Shown here piece by piece: positions 51,984-60,764 of a stretch of DNA of 64,000 nucleotides; the stretch's first letter is position 1, and each line of letters starts with the position of its first letter. The stretch comes from Butyrivibrio sp. MB2005. GTDB lineage: Bacteria > Bacillota > Clostridia > Lachnospirales > Lachnospiraceae. The position numbers were made by a program, and so were the translations under genes. Under the pieces are notes generated by a model, which was not told the DNA's origin, did no database searches, and saw only the letters and a program-made list of their open reading frames with translations. The DNA lies in NCBI RefSeq assembly GCF_000424285.1, contig NZ_AUJP01000010.1, positions 162,672 to 226,671 on the forward strand, written 5' to 3'.

Positions 51984-53603
51984 TCAACCAACCATCATTC
52001 GTACTTTAAACTTATTATCTTCTGTAATATATCTTATCTCACTGTTTGACTTCTTTACAAAATCAAGAACGCTGCGGGTTCCGATGCCATGCCCTACCTC
52101 GGATGTCACGGGATATCCCTCCTCGTTAAGCTCTGTTTTTCCATCACAGGAATTAACAATCTCAAACAGAAGCTGCTGCTTGAACTTAGCAGTGATCTCA
52201 ATAAAGCGCTCGGCTTCCGGAACTTTTTCGCAAGCATGTATTGCGTTCTCAAACAGATTACTGATCGCAATTGCAAGCTGCATCTCATCGACTCCGGGCT
52301 TAAATGGAATATTAGCCGACACTTTTACATTTATATTATTTCGCTCAGCCACGGTTACATAATGCATTATAGCCGCATTAACTGTGGGATTTTCACAGTA
52401 TCTTAAGCCCGTGCGGGGTTCCTGTGATAAGCGCTCTTCAAGGCACTCCCTTGCTTCGTCCACCTTTCCATCCTGAATCAGAGATAAAACCAGAGCCTCA
52501 AAATGTCTGCGGTCATGTCTCATGGTTCTGTCCTGGCTTAATATCTCTTCCGTTGCATGGAGGCGCTCCTTCATACTGTCAGCAGCCATTTCCAGCATAG
52601 CTGCATCAGCTTTTAGTTTATACTCCTTTTGCTTTAAAACTGTGGTATCCACAAGAGCATACAGCTTACCGATAACTTCACCTTCTGCATAAAGTTCTTT
52701 TTCCTCAGGTGAAAAAAATCTGTCCCCGATCTCTAGGGTATTGCCCTTCACAATAGCCTCACGAAGCTGCTTAACTACCCCCTCCGGATCGTTTACAATC
52801 TCAGGATAAAGCTCCTTTGCATGCTCGTTGTAGTAGGAAAGCCTGTCATCTGCATCCACGGCAATAACGCCTTCGGAAAGTCTGTCAACTATGTATTCCC
52901 TTGCCATATCTATGATTCCAAGCAGATTGAATCTGAATATAGCGATGAACATGGAAATTGTAACCGCCACATTTCCAAATACAGAAATATCAAAGAAATA
53001 TGTAACAAAGAATGCATGTGTAATCTGGCAGATAAAAAGAACGGACTCAACAACAAAGCCCGCAATAATTATCATCGCACGCTTTTTTGCTATCTTGCCT
53101 TTATATCTTCTAAGCTCTTTAAACAGCCAGTAAAAGTTAATGAGAATAACTATGGCCTGAACCTGCATATAGATTGAATGAACAATTCCATTTCTATGCA
53201 AAAGAACCGGGAAAAGTCCGTCCTTGTCAAACCACATCTTGGAATAATAAAGATTATGATTCTCCAGCGTAAACACCACTACATAAGTAAATGTATTAAA
53301 GAGAATGAATGCTCTGATAAAAAAACTTGGAACCTTTACATGACAAAACTCTACCGTAAACAGAAAAAGAGAGAATACTATCCATACTCTCCCGGCGTAA
53401 GAAAACTTCAGCGCTGCAATATATTCATCTTCTGTTTTTGATAGGAGCTGCAAAAGATAGCCTATATTATTTACAAGCATCACAATGCAGTTAAGAAAAA
53501 GATATGCATGAAGCTTGTTCTTGAGGTTTTTGAAAATGATATAGCCCTCAAAGAACATACCAAATATACTGATAATGATCGCATACAAAAGAAAGTCATG
53601 CAT
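51984..53603 (-). CDS. Histidine kinase with 7TM sensor, PAS and GHKL ATPase
   Basis: A 539-residue kinase. Residues about 1-225 carry seven membrane spans of the HisKA_7TM type, 230-330 a PAS-like domain (VDADDRLSYYNEHAKEL), then a coiled helix and the phospho-acceptor MRHDRRHFEAL (about 365-375), and a GHKL ATPase with N-box NLFENAIHACE (about 455-465) and GHGIGTRS. This is the LytS/AgrC-like class that signals to LytTR regulators (known). It follows the regulator gene by 12 bases and precedes the solute-binding protein by 31 bases. Confidence 0.9.
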   Translation of the reverse strand: MHDFLLYAIIISIFGMFFEGYIIFKNLKNKLHAYLFLNCIVMLVNNIGYLLQLLSKTEDEYIAALKFSYAGRVWIVFSLFLFTVEFCHVKVPSFFIRAFILFNTFTYVVVFTLENHNLYYSKMWFDKDGLFPVLLHRNGIVHSIYMQVQAIVILINFYWLFKELRRYKGKIAKKRAMIIIAGFVVESVLFICQITHAFFVTYFFDISVFGNVAVTISMFIAIFRFNLLGIIDMAREYIVDRLSEGVIAVDADDRLSYYNEHAKELYPEIVNDPEGVVKQLREAIVKGNTLEIGDRFFSPEEKELYAEGEVIGKLYALVDTTVLKQKEYKLKADAAMLEMAADSMKERLHATEEILSQDRTMRHDRRHFEALVLSLIQDGKVDEARECLEERLSQEPRTGLRYCENPTVNAAIMHYVTVAERNNINVKVSANIPFKPGVDEMQLAIAISNLFENAIHACEKVPEAERFIEITAKFKQQLLFEIVNSCDGKTELNEEGYPVTSEVGHGIGTRSVLDFVKKSNSEIRYITEDNKFKVRMMVG

Positions 53604-53615
53604 TAGTTGTCACCT

Positions 53616-54335
53616 CTATAGTCTGAAATCCATATATCTGTCCGCAACCTCGGTATATCTGCTCTTTGATACGGGAATAAGCTCTTTATTTCTCAGCGTA
53701 ATGTCTGTCTTTGTCAATTTATCTATAGCTTCGAGATTAACGCTGATTGATTCATGGCATCTGATAAAATCCTGATCAGAATGATTTTCATCCATATATT
53801 CGGAAAATCCTATTCTAAGTGTGGGTGTTGATACGACCTCCCCATTTGCCATGTGATAAGTAACCACATGATTGCGGTAATCGATGTACATTATATCATC
53901 GAGTCTCAACGTGCACATACCGCCTTTTATCTTGACCATAACGGATTTCCTGTCATCAGTCTGAATTCTGGACAAAGCAAGATCCAATGTAGAAAAAAGC
54001 TTCTCTTTATCTACTGGTTTTACAATATAGTTTATTGGGTTTACGTCAAAGGATTCCAACGCAAATGAACTCTCAGATGTGGCAAAAATAATCTGTGCAT
54101 CAGGCTGATTCCATCGCAGTTCTCTCGCTGCCTGGATACCGGTTACCATAGGCATTACAATATCAAGAATATATACCTGTGGTCTGAAGCTCTCGCACTC
54201 CTGAATCAATTTATCAGGATGATCGAATACCCTTACCTCTGCCTGTGTGTTTTTTATTTCAAGATACTCAGTAACAAATCTATGAATACGCTCTCTATCC
54301 GATCTGTCGTCATCACATATTGCTATACGAAGCAT
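53616..54335 (-). CDS. LytTR response regulator
   Basis: A 239-residue regulator. The receiver domain (1-120) has the acidic pocket DDD near residues 8-10, the phospho-acceptor aspartate in YILDIVMP (about 55-62) and the lysine in NYIVKPVDKEKLF (about 104-116). The C-terminal half (about 135-239) is a LytTR DNA-binding domain, YRNHVVTYHMANGEVVSTPT and LIPVSKSRYTEV. It leads the operon with the kinase and the lipoprotein. Target promoters are not evident in the window. Confidence 0.92.
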   Translation of the reverse strand: MLRIAICDDDRSDRERIHRFVTEYLEIKNTQAEVRVFDHPDKLIQECESFRPQVYILDIVMPMVTGIQAARELRWNQPDAQIIFATSESSFALESFDVNPINYIVKPVDKEKLFSTLDLALSRIQTDDRKSVMVKIKGGMCTLRLDDIMYIDYRNHVVTYHMANGEVVSTPTLRIGFSEYMDENHSDQDFIRCHESISVNLEAIDKLTKTDITLRNKELIPVSKSRYTEVADRYMDFRL

Positions 54336-54422
54336 TGTAATTTCCCCCTACATTTACAAATAGAATATTTCTGCCTTTTTCATACATAAATATTCTATCA
54401 CTATTCACCAAGTCTACAAAGG

Positions 54423-55173
54423 TCAAAGGATCCCAAATGCCATATCATACATATCTCTTGCATCAACTGTATTTCTGATGTAAGTGGGATCATCTTCTTC
54501 ATATCTGACATATTTTTCCACTTCTTCAATTAGCGCAAGGTAGCAAACCGCCAGCGCATATCTGATCTCTGTTTCTTTAGTCAGCCGAATCTTCTCTTTT
54601 GCCATACCATTATAAATATCAAGTTCCTTCTGCTTATCAGAAAGCGGCGACTTCTGTCCGGGGCCAAGTGTGATAAAATCCGCAACAGGATCACCCCAAA
54701 AACCGCGCTCAGGATCTATCCAGCAGATTTTTCCTATCCCAGCATTATATAAAACATTGCTATCCCAGAGATCAAAATTCACCATTCTGCAAGGTACTTC
54801 TCTGAGGAGCTTTTCATATTTATCAATAAGGCTTAAAAACTTCTCCCCATCAGGAGTGTCTTTTCCAAGTTCTTTGCAGTCATTAACCAGGCTAAATGCC
54901 ATGTGCTTAAGGGCTTCATACCATGAATCCATAAGTCCCATCTGCATGTAGCCAAATCTGTCGTTTGTAATTCTATGAATTTTGGAGAGCATGCCGATCT
55001 TCTGCTTTTGAACATTTTCGTATTCTTTTTCTGAAAAATTCATGGCCCACAAGGGCTCACCTTCCATCATCTCCAAGAGTAGCAATTTCTGTTACGTTAC
55101 CAACTTTATGTAAAGAAAACAGTTCCTTAATCTCCGCTTCCGAAGCTTCATATTTTGTCTTACTTACTACCAT
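54423..55173 (-). pseudogene. Phosphotransferase (choline/aminoglycoside kinase type), internally deleted
   Basis: An AGGAGG-driven ATG at 55173 opens VVSKTKYEASEAEIKELFSL, then VGNVTEIATL, the N-terminus of an APH/choline-kinase-type enzyme, but the frame stops after 37 codons. A second frame continues from about 55085 as LLEMMEGEPLWAMNF through CRMVNFDLWDSNVLY (catalytic HxD-like loop) and WIDPERGFWGDPVAD (metal-binding Asp). The nucleotide-binding lobe between them is gone. This is a deletion with a frame change, so the gene is dead or makes only its C-lobe (220 residues). Confidence 0.75.
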
Positions 55174-55235
55174 TTTCCTGCCTCCTACAATACCCATTCC
55201 TTAACTTTCTCATAATCATATTATTTCACAACGCA

Positions 55236-55276
55236 CAAAAACAGGCCTGAGTTTGCACTGATAAAGACCTGTTTTA
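55236..55276 (-). terminator. Terminator downstream of the first GNAT gene
   Basis: AAAACAGG pairs with CCTGTTTT across a 20-base loop. It lies 18 bases past the acetyltransferase stop on the minus strand and before the broken phosphotransferase. Confidence 0.65.
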
Positions 55277-55293
55277 CACGCATTTGCTTTTCT

Positions 55294-55842
55294 TTATTTG
55301 TTCCATTCCTTTTTCAAAAGTCTGTACTCCAGGCGAGTTTTCATCTGTCCATCATGCCACTCATAATCTATATGCTCTGCCTCTTTTATCATACCGTTCT
55401 TTTGCATGACTCTCTCAGAGCGGACATTCTCTTTAAGGCATCCTGTGGTAACTCTATACACATTATTCTCGGTAAATGCAAATTCCAGAAGTTTCCTCAG
55501 CGCCTCTGAAATATATCCATTCCCCCAGAATTTTGGATAAGTAAAATATCCAAGATGAACAATCTTTCCCACAGGTGTATCGTCCACTAATGTATAACCT
55601 ATGCTGCCCACCTGTTCATGAGTATCTTTTAATTCAACATGAAGAAAATAAAATTTCCTATGTTCACTCTCCATGTCCGCAAGCACATCCTCAAACTCAG
55701 CCCTGGCTGACTCGCGATCATCAAGCTTGATATCCTGCATATAGTACATAGTCTCTTCATCGGTTTTCAATTTGTAATATGCCTCAAAGTCAGCTTCTTC
55801 GTAGTCTCTAAGGTATAATCTTTCTGTTTCAAGTTTGATCAT
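55294..55842 (-). CDS. GNAT N-acetyltransferase (RimJ/RimL type)
   Basis: A 182-residue acetyltransferase. The start LETERLYLRDYEEADFEAYY, the central GYFTYPKFWGNGYISEALRK (acetyl-CoA loop) and the tail VYRVTTGCLKENVRSERVMQ are the RimJ/RimL pattern. These enzymes acetylate ribosomal or small-molecule amines (known); the substrate is unknown. It follows the second GNAT gene by 28 bases and is probably cotranscribed. Confidence 0.9.
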   Translation of the reverse strand: MIKLETERLYLRDYEEADFEAYYKLKTDEETMYYMQDIKLDDRESARAEFEDVLADMESEHRKFYFLHVELKDTHEQVGSIGYTLVDDTPVGKIVHLGYFTYPKFWGNGYISEALRKLLEFAFTENNVYRVTTGCLKENVRSERVMQKNGMIKEAEHIDYEWHDGQMKTRLEYRLLKKEWNK

Positions 55843-55870
55843 TTTTTATTCCTGATTCCCTTTACTTTAT

Positions 55871-56323
55871 TCATCTTTCCAATACAAATCTGATGACCTT
55901 AACATTTCCATCCATTTCTTCGGACCGAATACCAAAGCCACATTTTTCTGTATAAAATTTGACATTTTGTGTTTTGTCCACCGGTGTTACCAACGTGAAC
56001 TGCTTCCAATCGGAATAGAACGATTTTGCAAATTCCATTGCAGCGGTTCCTATCCCTCTTCCCTGAAACTCCGGAATAACGCATAAACATCCGACTTCAT
56101 ATTTTCCGGTTTCCAACTCTTTACATGAAATGCAGCCAACCGGTTTGTTATCAAAAATGATCAGGAATTTAGGATAATCAATTATTGACTGCTCCATCAC
56201 TTCTTTTGTTCTTCCATATGCCGGACATTCGCCATATTTTACGTAATCATCAAAAAACGAAGAGTTATATATGTCTACCAGCACCTCTGCATCAGTTACT
56301 TCAGCTTTTCTGAACGTGGTCAT
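55871..56323 (-). CDS. GNAT family N-acetyltransferase
   Basis: A 150-residue GNAT protein with the acetyl-CoA-binding CVIPEFQGRGIGTAAMEFA (about 79-97) and VDKTQNVKFYTEKCGFG near the C-terminus. The substrate is unknown. It is the upstream member of a two-gene unit with the RimJ/RimL-type gene. Confidence 0.9.
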   Translation of the reverse strand: MTTFRKAEVTDAEVLVDIYNSSFFDDYVKYGECPAYGRTKEVMEQSIIDYPKFLIIFDNKPVGCISCKELETGKYEVGCLCVIPEFQGRGIGTAAMEFAKSFYSDWKQFTLVTPVDKTQNVKFYTEKCGFGIRSEEMDGNVKVIRFVLER

Positions 56324-56358
56324 TTACCGTCCCCTCCTTTTGCCGCATCGTTATTTTC

Positions 56359-57378
56359 CTATTTCTGAATTCCAAAATCTTCGACTATACTTGTTATTCT
56401 TGCTCCTGCATCTTTAGAAAAGGCTCCACAAAGGAATACTCTTTCATCCTTGATCCCATAATCCAGTACTATAAACCTGTCATGAAAGATGCCTCCTGTC
56501 TTTTGAAGAGAAATCTTTAGGCCCGGGTATTCCTTGCAAAAATCCTTAAATTCGATGTTGTGCAACTTATTTACACCCACATTATCACTGAAAACATTGA
56601 TATCAACACCAGGCGCAGCATTCTTCAGTAATACCAGTGTGCGAAGCCCAATATAGTTATCCACAAGATATATCGTTTTCTTTGCCTGACCATAGATAGA
56701 AGAATATGCCACATCAGCACTGGAATACTTTGTATTAAACATGAGCCAGCCATTGTCTTCATCATTTACAAAGCTGTTCATCATGTCTGCCAGATCTGAT
56801 TTCGTCACAACCTCACCAAGCTGATCCATAACATCAGACATCTGCTTCTCAACAGATCCGAGATCCATGCGGAGCTTCTTGATTTCAAAAGTGTTCTCCG
56901 AAGTCTGCATTGAAAGCTGCATAACTTCGCGTTGACCGATAAGTCCTTGATTACTAATAATGCAATCCTTCATAATTTTAAAAGTACGCACAAGAGCCTT
57001 GCTTTGCTTCGTTGCAAGTTCACCCTTCAAAACTGTCATAAGCATATACAACCCTTGCTCTGTAAAGACATGAGGATTATATCTGCTCTTTGCACTGATA
57101 TTTGCGGTCGGAAATTTCGTCCGCAAATCTTCCGTTTCTTCTTCAGTAAGTTCAAACATAAAATCCGAATCAAACTTAACTATATTATTACGCACCTGCT
57201 CATTGAATCGTTTATTACTATATCCATATATCTCAGCCAAATCAGCATCCAGCATCACCTTGCGCCCTCTAATATCATACAGTCGCTCCCTTAAGTATTG
57301 CTCAGTAACCTCTATCACAGCTATCTCTGATTTTTCCAGTTCAGCATTTCTCAGTTCGTTTTTCGTCTTTTGAGCCAT
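56359..57378 (-). CDS. ORF6N-domain protein with PLD-like C-terminus
   Basis: A 339-residue two-part protein. The N-terminal ORF6N DNA-binding domain (about 17-110) has LYDIRGRKVMLDADLAEIYG and FTEQGLYMLMTVLKGELA. A coiled stretch (about 130-200) is followed by a domain ending in GGIFHDRFIVLDYGIKD, where HxRx4D is close to the HKD motif of phospholipase D nucleases, and FLCGAFSKDAG. ORF6N proteins come from phages and accessory islands (known). Start ATG 57378 behind AAAGGAC. A 27-base inverted repeat lies both upstream and inside the gene. Confidence 0.8.
   Translation of the reverse strand: MAQKTKNELRNAELEKSEIAVIEVTEQYLRERLYDIRGRKVMLDADLAEIYGYSNKRFNEQVRNNIVKFDSDFMFELTEEETEDLRTKFPTANISAKSRYNPHVFTEQGLYMLMTVLKGELATKQSKALVRTFKIMKDCIISNQGLIGQREVMQLSMQTSENTFEIKKLRMDLGSVEKQMSDVMDQLGEVVTKSDLADMMNSFVNDEDNGWLMFNTKYSSADVAYSSIYGQAKKTIYLVDNYIGLRTLVLLKNAAPGVDINVFSDNVGVNKLHNIEFKDFCKEYPGLKISLQKTGGIFHDRFIVLDYGIKDERVFLCGAFSKDAGARITSIVEDFGIQK
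57101..57127. repeat. 27 bp inverted repeat, copy inside ORF6N gene
   Basis: Arms TTTGCGG and CCGCAAA at the ends, inner CGxxxxxxxCG matches partly. It is identical in 24 of 27 positions to 57395-57421 and codes for part of RTKFPTANIS. Confidence 0.85.
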
Positions 57379-57394
57379 AATTGTCCTTTCACAA

Positions 57395-57421
57395 TTTGCG
57401 GTCGAAAAAATCGTCCGCAAA
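57395..57421. promoter_or_regulatory. 27 bp inverted repeat upstream of ORF6N gene
   Basis: The same near-palindrome as at 57101, placed 17 bases before the ORF6N start codon on its leader or promoter. It is a likely operator, perhaps for the ORF6N protein itself. Confidence 0.7.
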
Positions 57422-57575
57422 AGCATATATTATTTTTTCACTCTAAACGTCTCAACACACGGCCAATCCCAAGCCTGCGAATATTGGTGTTTTTATATTA
57501 TTCAAGGTGATTATTTTGCACCTTGAAGGCTCGACATTGTCAATGCGCTTGAAGTCAAAAAAATCGACATCAAGT

Positions 57576-57929
57576 TCAGATATTCTCCAAATCCTCCAGC
57601 TTTTTTAGAGTCTTCAGATACGCCAAAACTCTCTTTTGCTGCTCCTCTCCAAGCTCATGGTATTCAACAAGAATCTCTTTATCTTCGAAGCTCACTTCCA
57701 TATCAGTATGCTTGGTATAGTCATCATCTATGTCTTTACCGGTAAGGAGCTGCTCAGGTGTTATATCGAGAGCATTACAGATGTCCATTATCTTATCCGC
57801 GGATGGATTGGTCTTTTTGGTTTTCCAATCACTGACGGTACTTCCTGAAAGACCAACCATCTTACAGAATGATGCCTGTGAAATATCTCTTTCCTTAAGT
57901 ATTTGGAATATTCTCTCGCTTATAGTCAT
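57576..57929 (-). CDS. XRE family transcriptional regulator
   Basis: A 117-residue regulator. A Cro/CI-type helix-turn-helix fills residues 5-62 (DISQASFCKMVGLSGSTVSD, DWKTKKTNPSADKIMDICNA). The C-terminal half is a helical tail (EYHELGEEQQKRVLAYLKTL). It stands alone between ORF6N and a small gene. The regulated genes are not obvious. A hairpin TTCAAGGTG/CACCTTGAA at 57501-57527 follows it. Confidence 0.9.
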   Translation of the reverse strand: MTISERIFQILKERDISQASFCKMVGLSGSTVSDWKTKKTNPSADKIMDICNALDITPEQLLTGKDIDDDYTKHTDMEVSFEDKEILVEYHELGEEQQKRVLAYLKTLKKLEDLENI

Positions 57930-57983
57930 ACATCCTCCGTATATACGAATATATTATAATTCGCCACTACGGTTATGATATCA

Positions 57984-58151
57984 TCACGCAAAAGTATATT
58001 CAATGGAATTATTATCTTTCTCATTGAGCAGTTTCTGCACTTCTCTGATATAAACTCTGTACTGCTTTTTTATTTCCTTCTGAGTCAGGAACGCATCTGG
58101 CTCAGGAAGAACTTCCAGTTTTACATCATCAGCATATTTTGCAAGCCTCAT
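57984..58151 (-). CDS. Small hypothetical protein
   Basis: A 55-residue protein starting MRLAKYADDVKLEVLPEPDA. GAGGAAAT precedes ATG 58151; the longer frame from 58172 lacks a ribosome site. No family recognised. It ends 55 bases before the XRE regulator start on the same strand and may form a unit with it, for example as an antitoxin-like or regulator pair, which is a guess. Confidence 0.5.
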   Translation of the reverse strand: MRLAKYADDVKLEVLPEPDAFLTQKEIKKQYRVYIREVQKLLNEKDNNSIEYTFA

Positions 58152-58189
58152 AATTATTTCCTCAACAACCATGAATAATCGTTAGCAAA

Positions 58190-58790
58190 ATTATCTTTTT
58201 CTAATTATTCTATAGTAATTTTTCCTCAAAAAAACTGCAGACCAAAGCCTACAGTTTTTAAGTCTATTCTATGTCCGCCAATATCTTTGTCTCTTTTCGA
58301 TACCTCTCCGCGGAGTTAAATACCTCAAAGGCCATCAAGATACATCTTGGCGTACGATGTAAAATCCTTATATATTTGAGTACAACAACATTGTCCGCAG
58401 GTAGGTCTTTTTACCTATCCCCCAATGTACATCGTCCGCCAAAAGTACATATTTTTTGCTTCGATTTTAGTCGACCATTTTCCTTCTAAACAGCCCTCAA
58501 CCCCGCATGGTTATGCGGTTGTCTTTGTCAGCAATACTACAGTCTCAACATGCGTAATCATCTATGTTTGCATGTACATATACGGAGTAATACTGTATCA
58601 CCCTTTGGAAAAAATAATGATTATGGGTGTTAAAAATTTAAGCAAATACATTTTCCTGATATTTACTGTATATGCTACATCTTCCTTAGTACATACGGAT
58701 GTATTCGCACCCCAAGTATGTGCTAAAATCAGAATCAGTCTGCATTTGCATTAAAGATTTATGCAGTGCGTAGGGATTTATGTTCCCCAA
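58190..58790. other. Gene-poor stretch of about 600 bases
   Basis: No convincing gene. The DNA holds short inverted repeats (CCGCATGGTTATGCGG near 58503-58518) and several words with CATCGTCCGCC or TTGTCCGCAGG (58393-58445), reminiscent of the GTCCGCAAA arms around the ORF6N gene. It appears to be decayed accessory DNA. Confidence 0.4.
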
Positions 58791-58793
58791 ACG

Positions 58794-59000
58794 TTACTCC
58801 CCACCGAAGACTTCATCATAAGACATTGATTTAACCTCCCCAGTTGCCATCTTGTGAGCATCATCCAGCATTTTCTCAACTGCAGGCCTTACTTTCGCCT
58901 GTCTGCTCTTAAATTCTTTTTGCAGTTCCTGGCCAGAATATCCCTCTTTGATGAGTTCTGAACGGATTTCTTCTACAAAGTCGCCATTAGTATCAGTCAT
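58794..59000 (-). CDS. Small protein downstream of AbiEii, antitoxin-like
   Basis: A 68-residue charged helical protein ending KSMSYDEVFGGE. I recall similar short proteins with a terminal YDEVFG beside toxin-antitoxin genes, but cannot name the family. GGAGACTT precedes the ATG. It starts 18 bases after the AbiEii stop and is the last gene of the AbiE-like operon. It may stabilise or modulate the toxin. Confidence 0.6.
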   Translation of the reverse strand: MTDTNGDFVEEIRSELIKEGYSGQELQKEFKSRQAKVRPAVEKMLDDAHKMATGEVKSMSYDEVFGGE

Positions 59001-59018
59001 AGTAATAAGTCTCCAATC

Positions 59019-60014
59019 CTACAGGTTGTGAATCTCATCTTCCAATTCATTAAGGCAGTTCAATATACTATCGAAATCAGGATAGGCACCATAGATCATA
59101 TTCTTCATAGCTGAATAATCCGCTCTTACTTCTTCCATAATATAATCCGCAGGAATCAGCTTAATTTCTTTGAGTGTCGCTGTTTCATAATGCGCACTCT
59201 TGGCATAATAAAACTTCTGCTTGAATACAACGTCTTTCTGCAGTAATTCCTTACGAGCAAAGGCAGATTCTTTCACCCAGCTATTTGCCATACTATAAAC
59301 ATCATATAAGTGCCTTGCATATCTTCTAGGCAGAACCTTTCCTTGCGGAAAATTAGCCATCTTATGAAGTATTGTAAGTTTCTCCCAGAAGGTTCTCTCA
59401 ACATCTATTGTCAGAATATCTGTTGTTTTCTGTTCAAAAGCATTCGGATACTCTGTTGCTACAAAAGGCTCAACTCTGGTTACATGAGATGGCATCCATT
59501 CAGCCAGTGGTCCTATCTCTAATCTGACTACAGGCACTAAATAATCCATAGAAAAATCTCTTGGATATTTAAAATTCACAACCATAGGATCATTGGCATC
59601 AACTTCCATCCAATCTCCCTTGCCAAGTTTTAATGCTAATTCTTTATTTAAAGTTGGAACCAGTTCTTCACTATAGAATAAAGCCGCATGAGCATTTATT
59701 TCCTTGTTATACTGATCCTGTTTTGTCTTGGATCTCTCATCCCAAGGATTAGTATTGTCTGTCAGTTTTCTCCAATCCAATATCAGGTCGATATCTTCGG
59801 AAAATCGCTCTATAACATGGTAGGACTTTGAAAGACTTGTTCCTCCCTTAAATACAAACGCATCCTTATATATACAATCATGAAATAGATGGTCCAGCAT
59901 AAAACACACCCAAAAATCCTTTTCAACAATAGAAGGATGCATTTTCATTTTCTCTGCTGTACGAGAAAAAAGGACCTCCCTGTCCTCTTTACTGAGTAAT
60001 GATACATTTCTCAC
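59019..60014 (-). CDS. AbiEii-family nucleotidyltransferase toxin
   Basis: A 331-residue nucleotidyltransferase of the AbiEii/AbiGii type, the toxin of type IV toxin-antitoxin and phage-abortive systems (known). The active site is VFKGGTSLSKSYHVIERFSE (about 49-68) followed by DIDLILDW with the metal-binding aspartates; a conserved RRYARHLYDVYSM lies near 226-238. It overlaps the antitoxin gene by 4 bases (ATGA). Toxins of this group modify tRNA ends (known for MenT-type). Complete, with no broken motif. Confidence 0.88.
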   Translation of the reverse strand: MRNVSLLSKEDREVLFSRTAEKMKMHPSIVEKDFWVCFMLDHLFHDCIYKDAFVFKGGTSLSKSYHVIERFSEDIDLILDWRKLTDNTNPWDERSKTKQDQYNKEINAHAALFYSEELVPTLNKELALKLGKGDWMEVDANDPMVVNFKYPRDFSMDYLVPVVRLEIGPLAEWMPSHVTRVEPFVATEYPNAFEQKTTDILTIDVERTFWEKLTILHKMANFPQGKVLPRRYARHLYDVYSMANSWVKESAFARKELLQKDVVFKQKFYYAKSAHYETATLKEIKLIPADYIMEEVRADYSAMKNMIYGAYPDFDSILNCLNELEDEIHNL

Positions 60015-60616
60015 CTAATACATATCTCCTTTATTACTTTATATATCCACGCTGTCGTAGTTATTGCCTCACAAAGTATAATTTCCTTATCCGCCTTCGA
60101 CAGCACATTTGATAATCTTTCTATATCTTCCTGCTGTATTTTATCTTTACCTATATACTTAATTGCCTGAATGACAGCTATCGTAATGAAACTTTTACCA
60201 GATATTTCCTTATTGGCACAATGCTTAAACTCAACCTGATACGAACCGATTTCATATTTACGATATGGGCCATCACTTATATAACTCCAGGTATTAGGTA
60301 CCTGTGTAGATAAATGCAGATAATTTAAAGCCGTCTCTCCTGAAGGAGCAATAGTCCAGTTATGTTTTCTGGCAATAGCTTCTGCTACTTTCTCAATATT
60401 AGGAGCACTATACTCTCCTAATAACTTACTGTAAGACGGCTTGTCATATATTCCCTTTATGACCCGCCTGATTGTTCCAGATTCACCAAGCCTCGATAAT
60501 GCCTTGTTGGTAGGATCTGTTCCAGCAATATCAATAAAATCTATAGCCGAAAAAGCATAGCCAGAGCTGGAATTCTCTATTCTTTTTTCTATTTCAATCT
60601 GATATTTTTCTCTCAT
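60011..60616 (-). CDS. DUF6088/AbiEi-type antitoxin
   Basis: A 201-residue antitoxin of the DUF6088/AbiEi group. The N-terminal part (about 1-65) is a winged helix (DPTNKALSRLGESGTIRRVI) and the rest is the partner domain (APSGETALNYLHLSTQVP). AbiEi proteins repress their own operon by binding two inverted repeats (known for Streptococcus agalactiae AbiEi). Two fitting repeats stand upstream at 60629-60715. It lies first in the operon. Confidence 0.85.
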   Translation of the reverse strand: MREKYQIEIEKRIENSSSGYAFSAIDFIDIAGTDPTNKALSRLGESGTIRRVIKGIYDKPSYSKLLGEYSAPNIEKVAEAIARKHNWTIAPSGETALNYLHLSTQVPNTWSYISDGPYRKYEIGSYQVEFKHCANKEISGKSFITIAVIQAIKYIGKDKIQQEDIERLSNVLSKADKEIILCEAITTTAWIYKVIKEICIR

Positions 60617-60628
60617 CTTACATTCCTT

Positions 60629-60715
60629 TCGTCAGATAAATTATATAGTTTATCTGACGAATTTGCAAGATTTCTCACCATTTTCGTCAGATAAATTCTA
60701 TAGCTTATCTGACGA
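60629..60715. promoter_or_regulatory. Twin inverted-repeat operators of the AbiE-like operon
   Basis: IR1 at 60629-60660 has arms TCGTCAGATAAA / TTTATCTGACGA around 8 bases. IR2 at 60684-60715 has arms TCGTCAGATAA / TTATCTGACGA around 10 bases. Centres are 55 bases apart. The pair lies 12-100 bases ahead of the antitoxin start and matches the known mode of AbiEi autoregulation. Confidence 0.85.
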
Positions 60716-60764
60716 GCTGTCACAATTATTATGCAAAGATCGTGACAACATAACATACTTCAAA

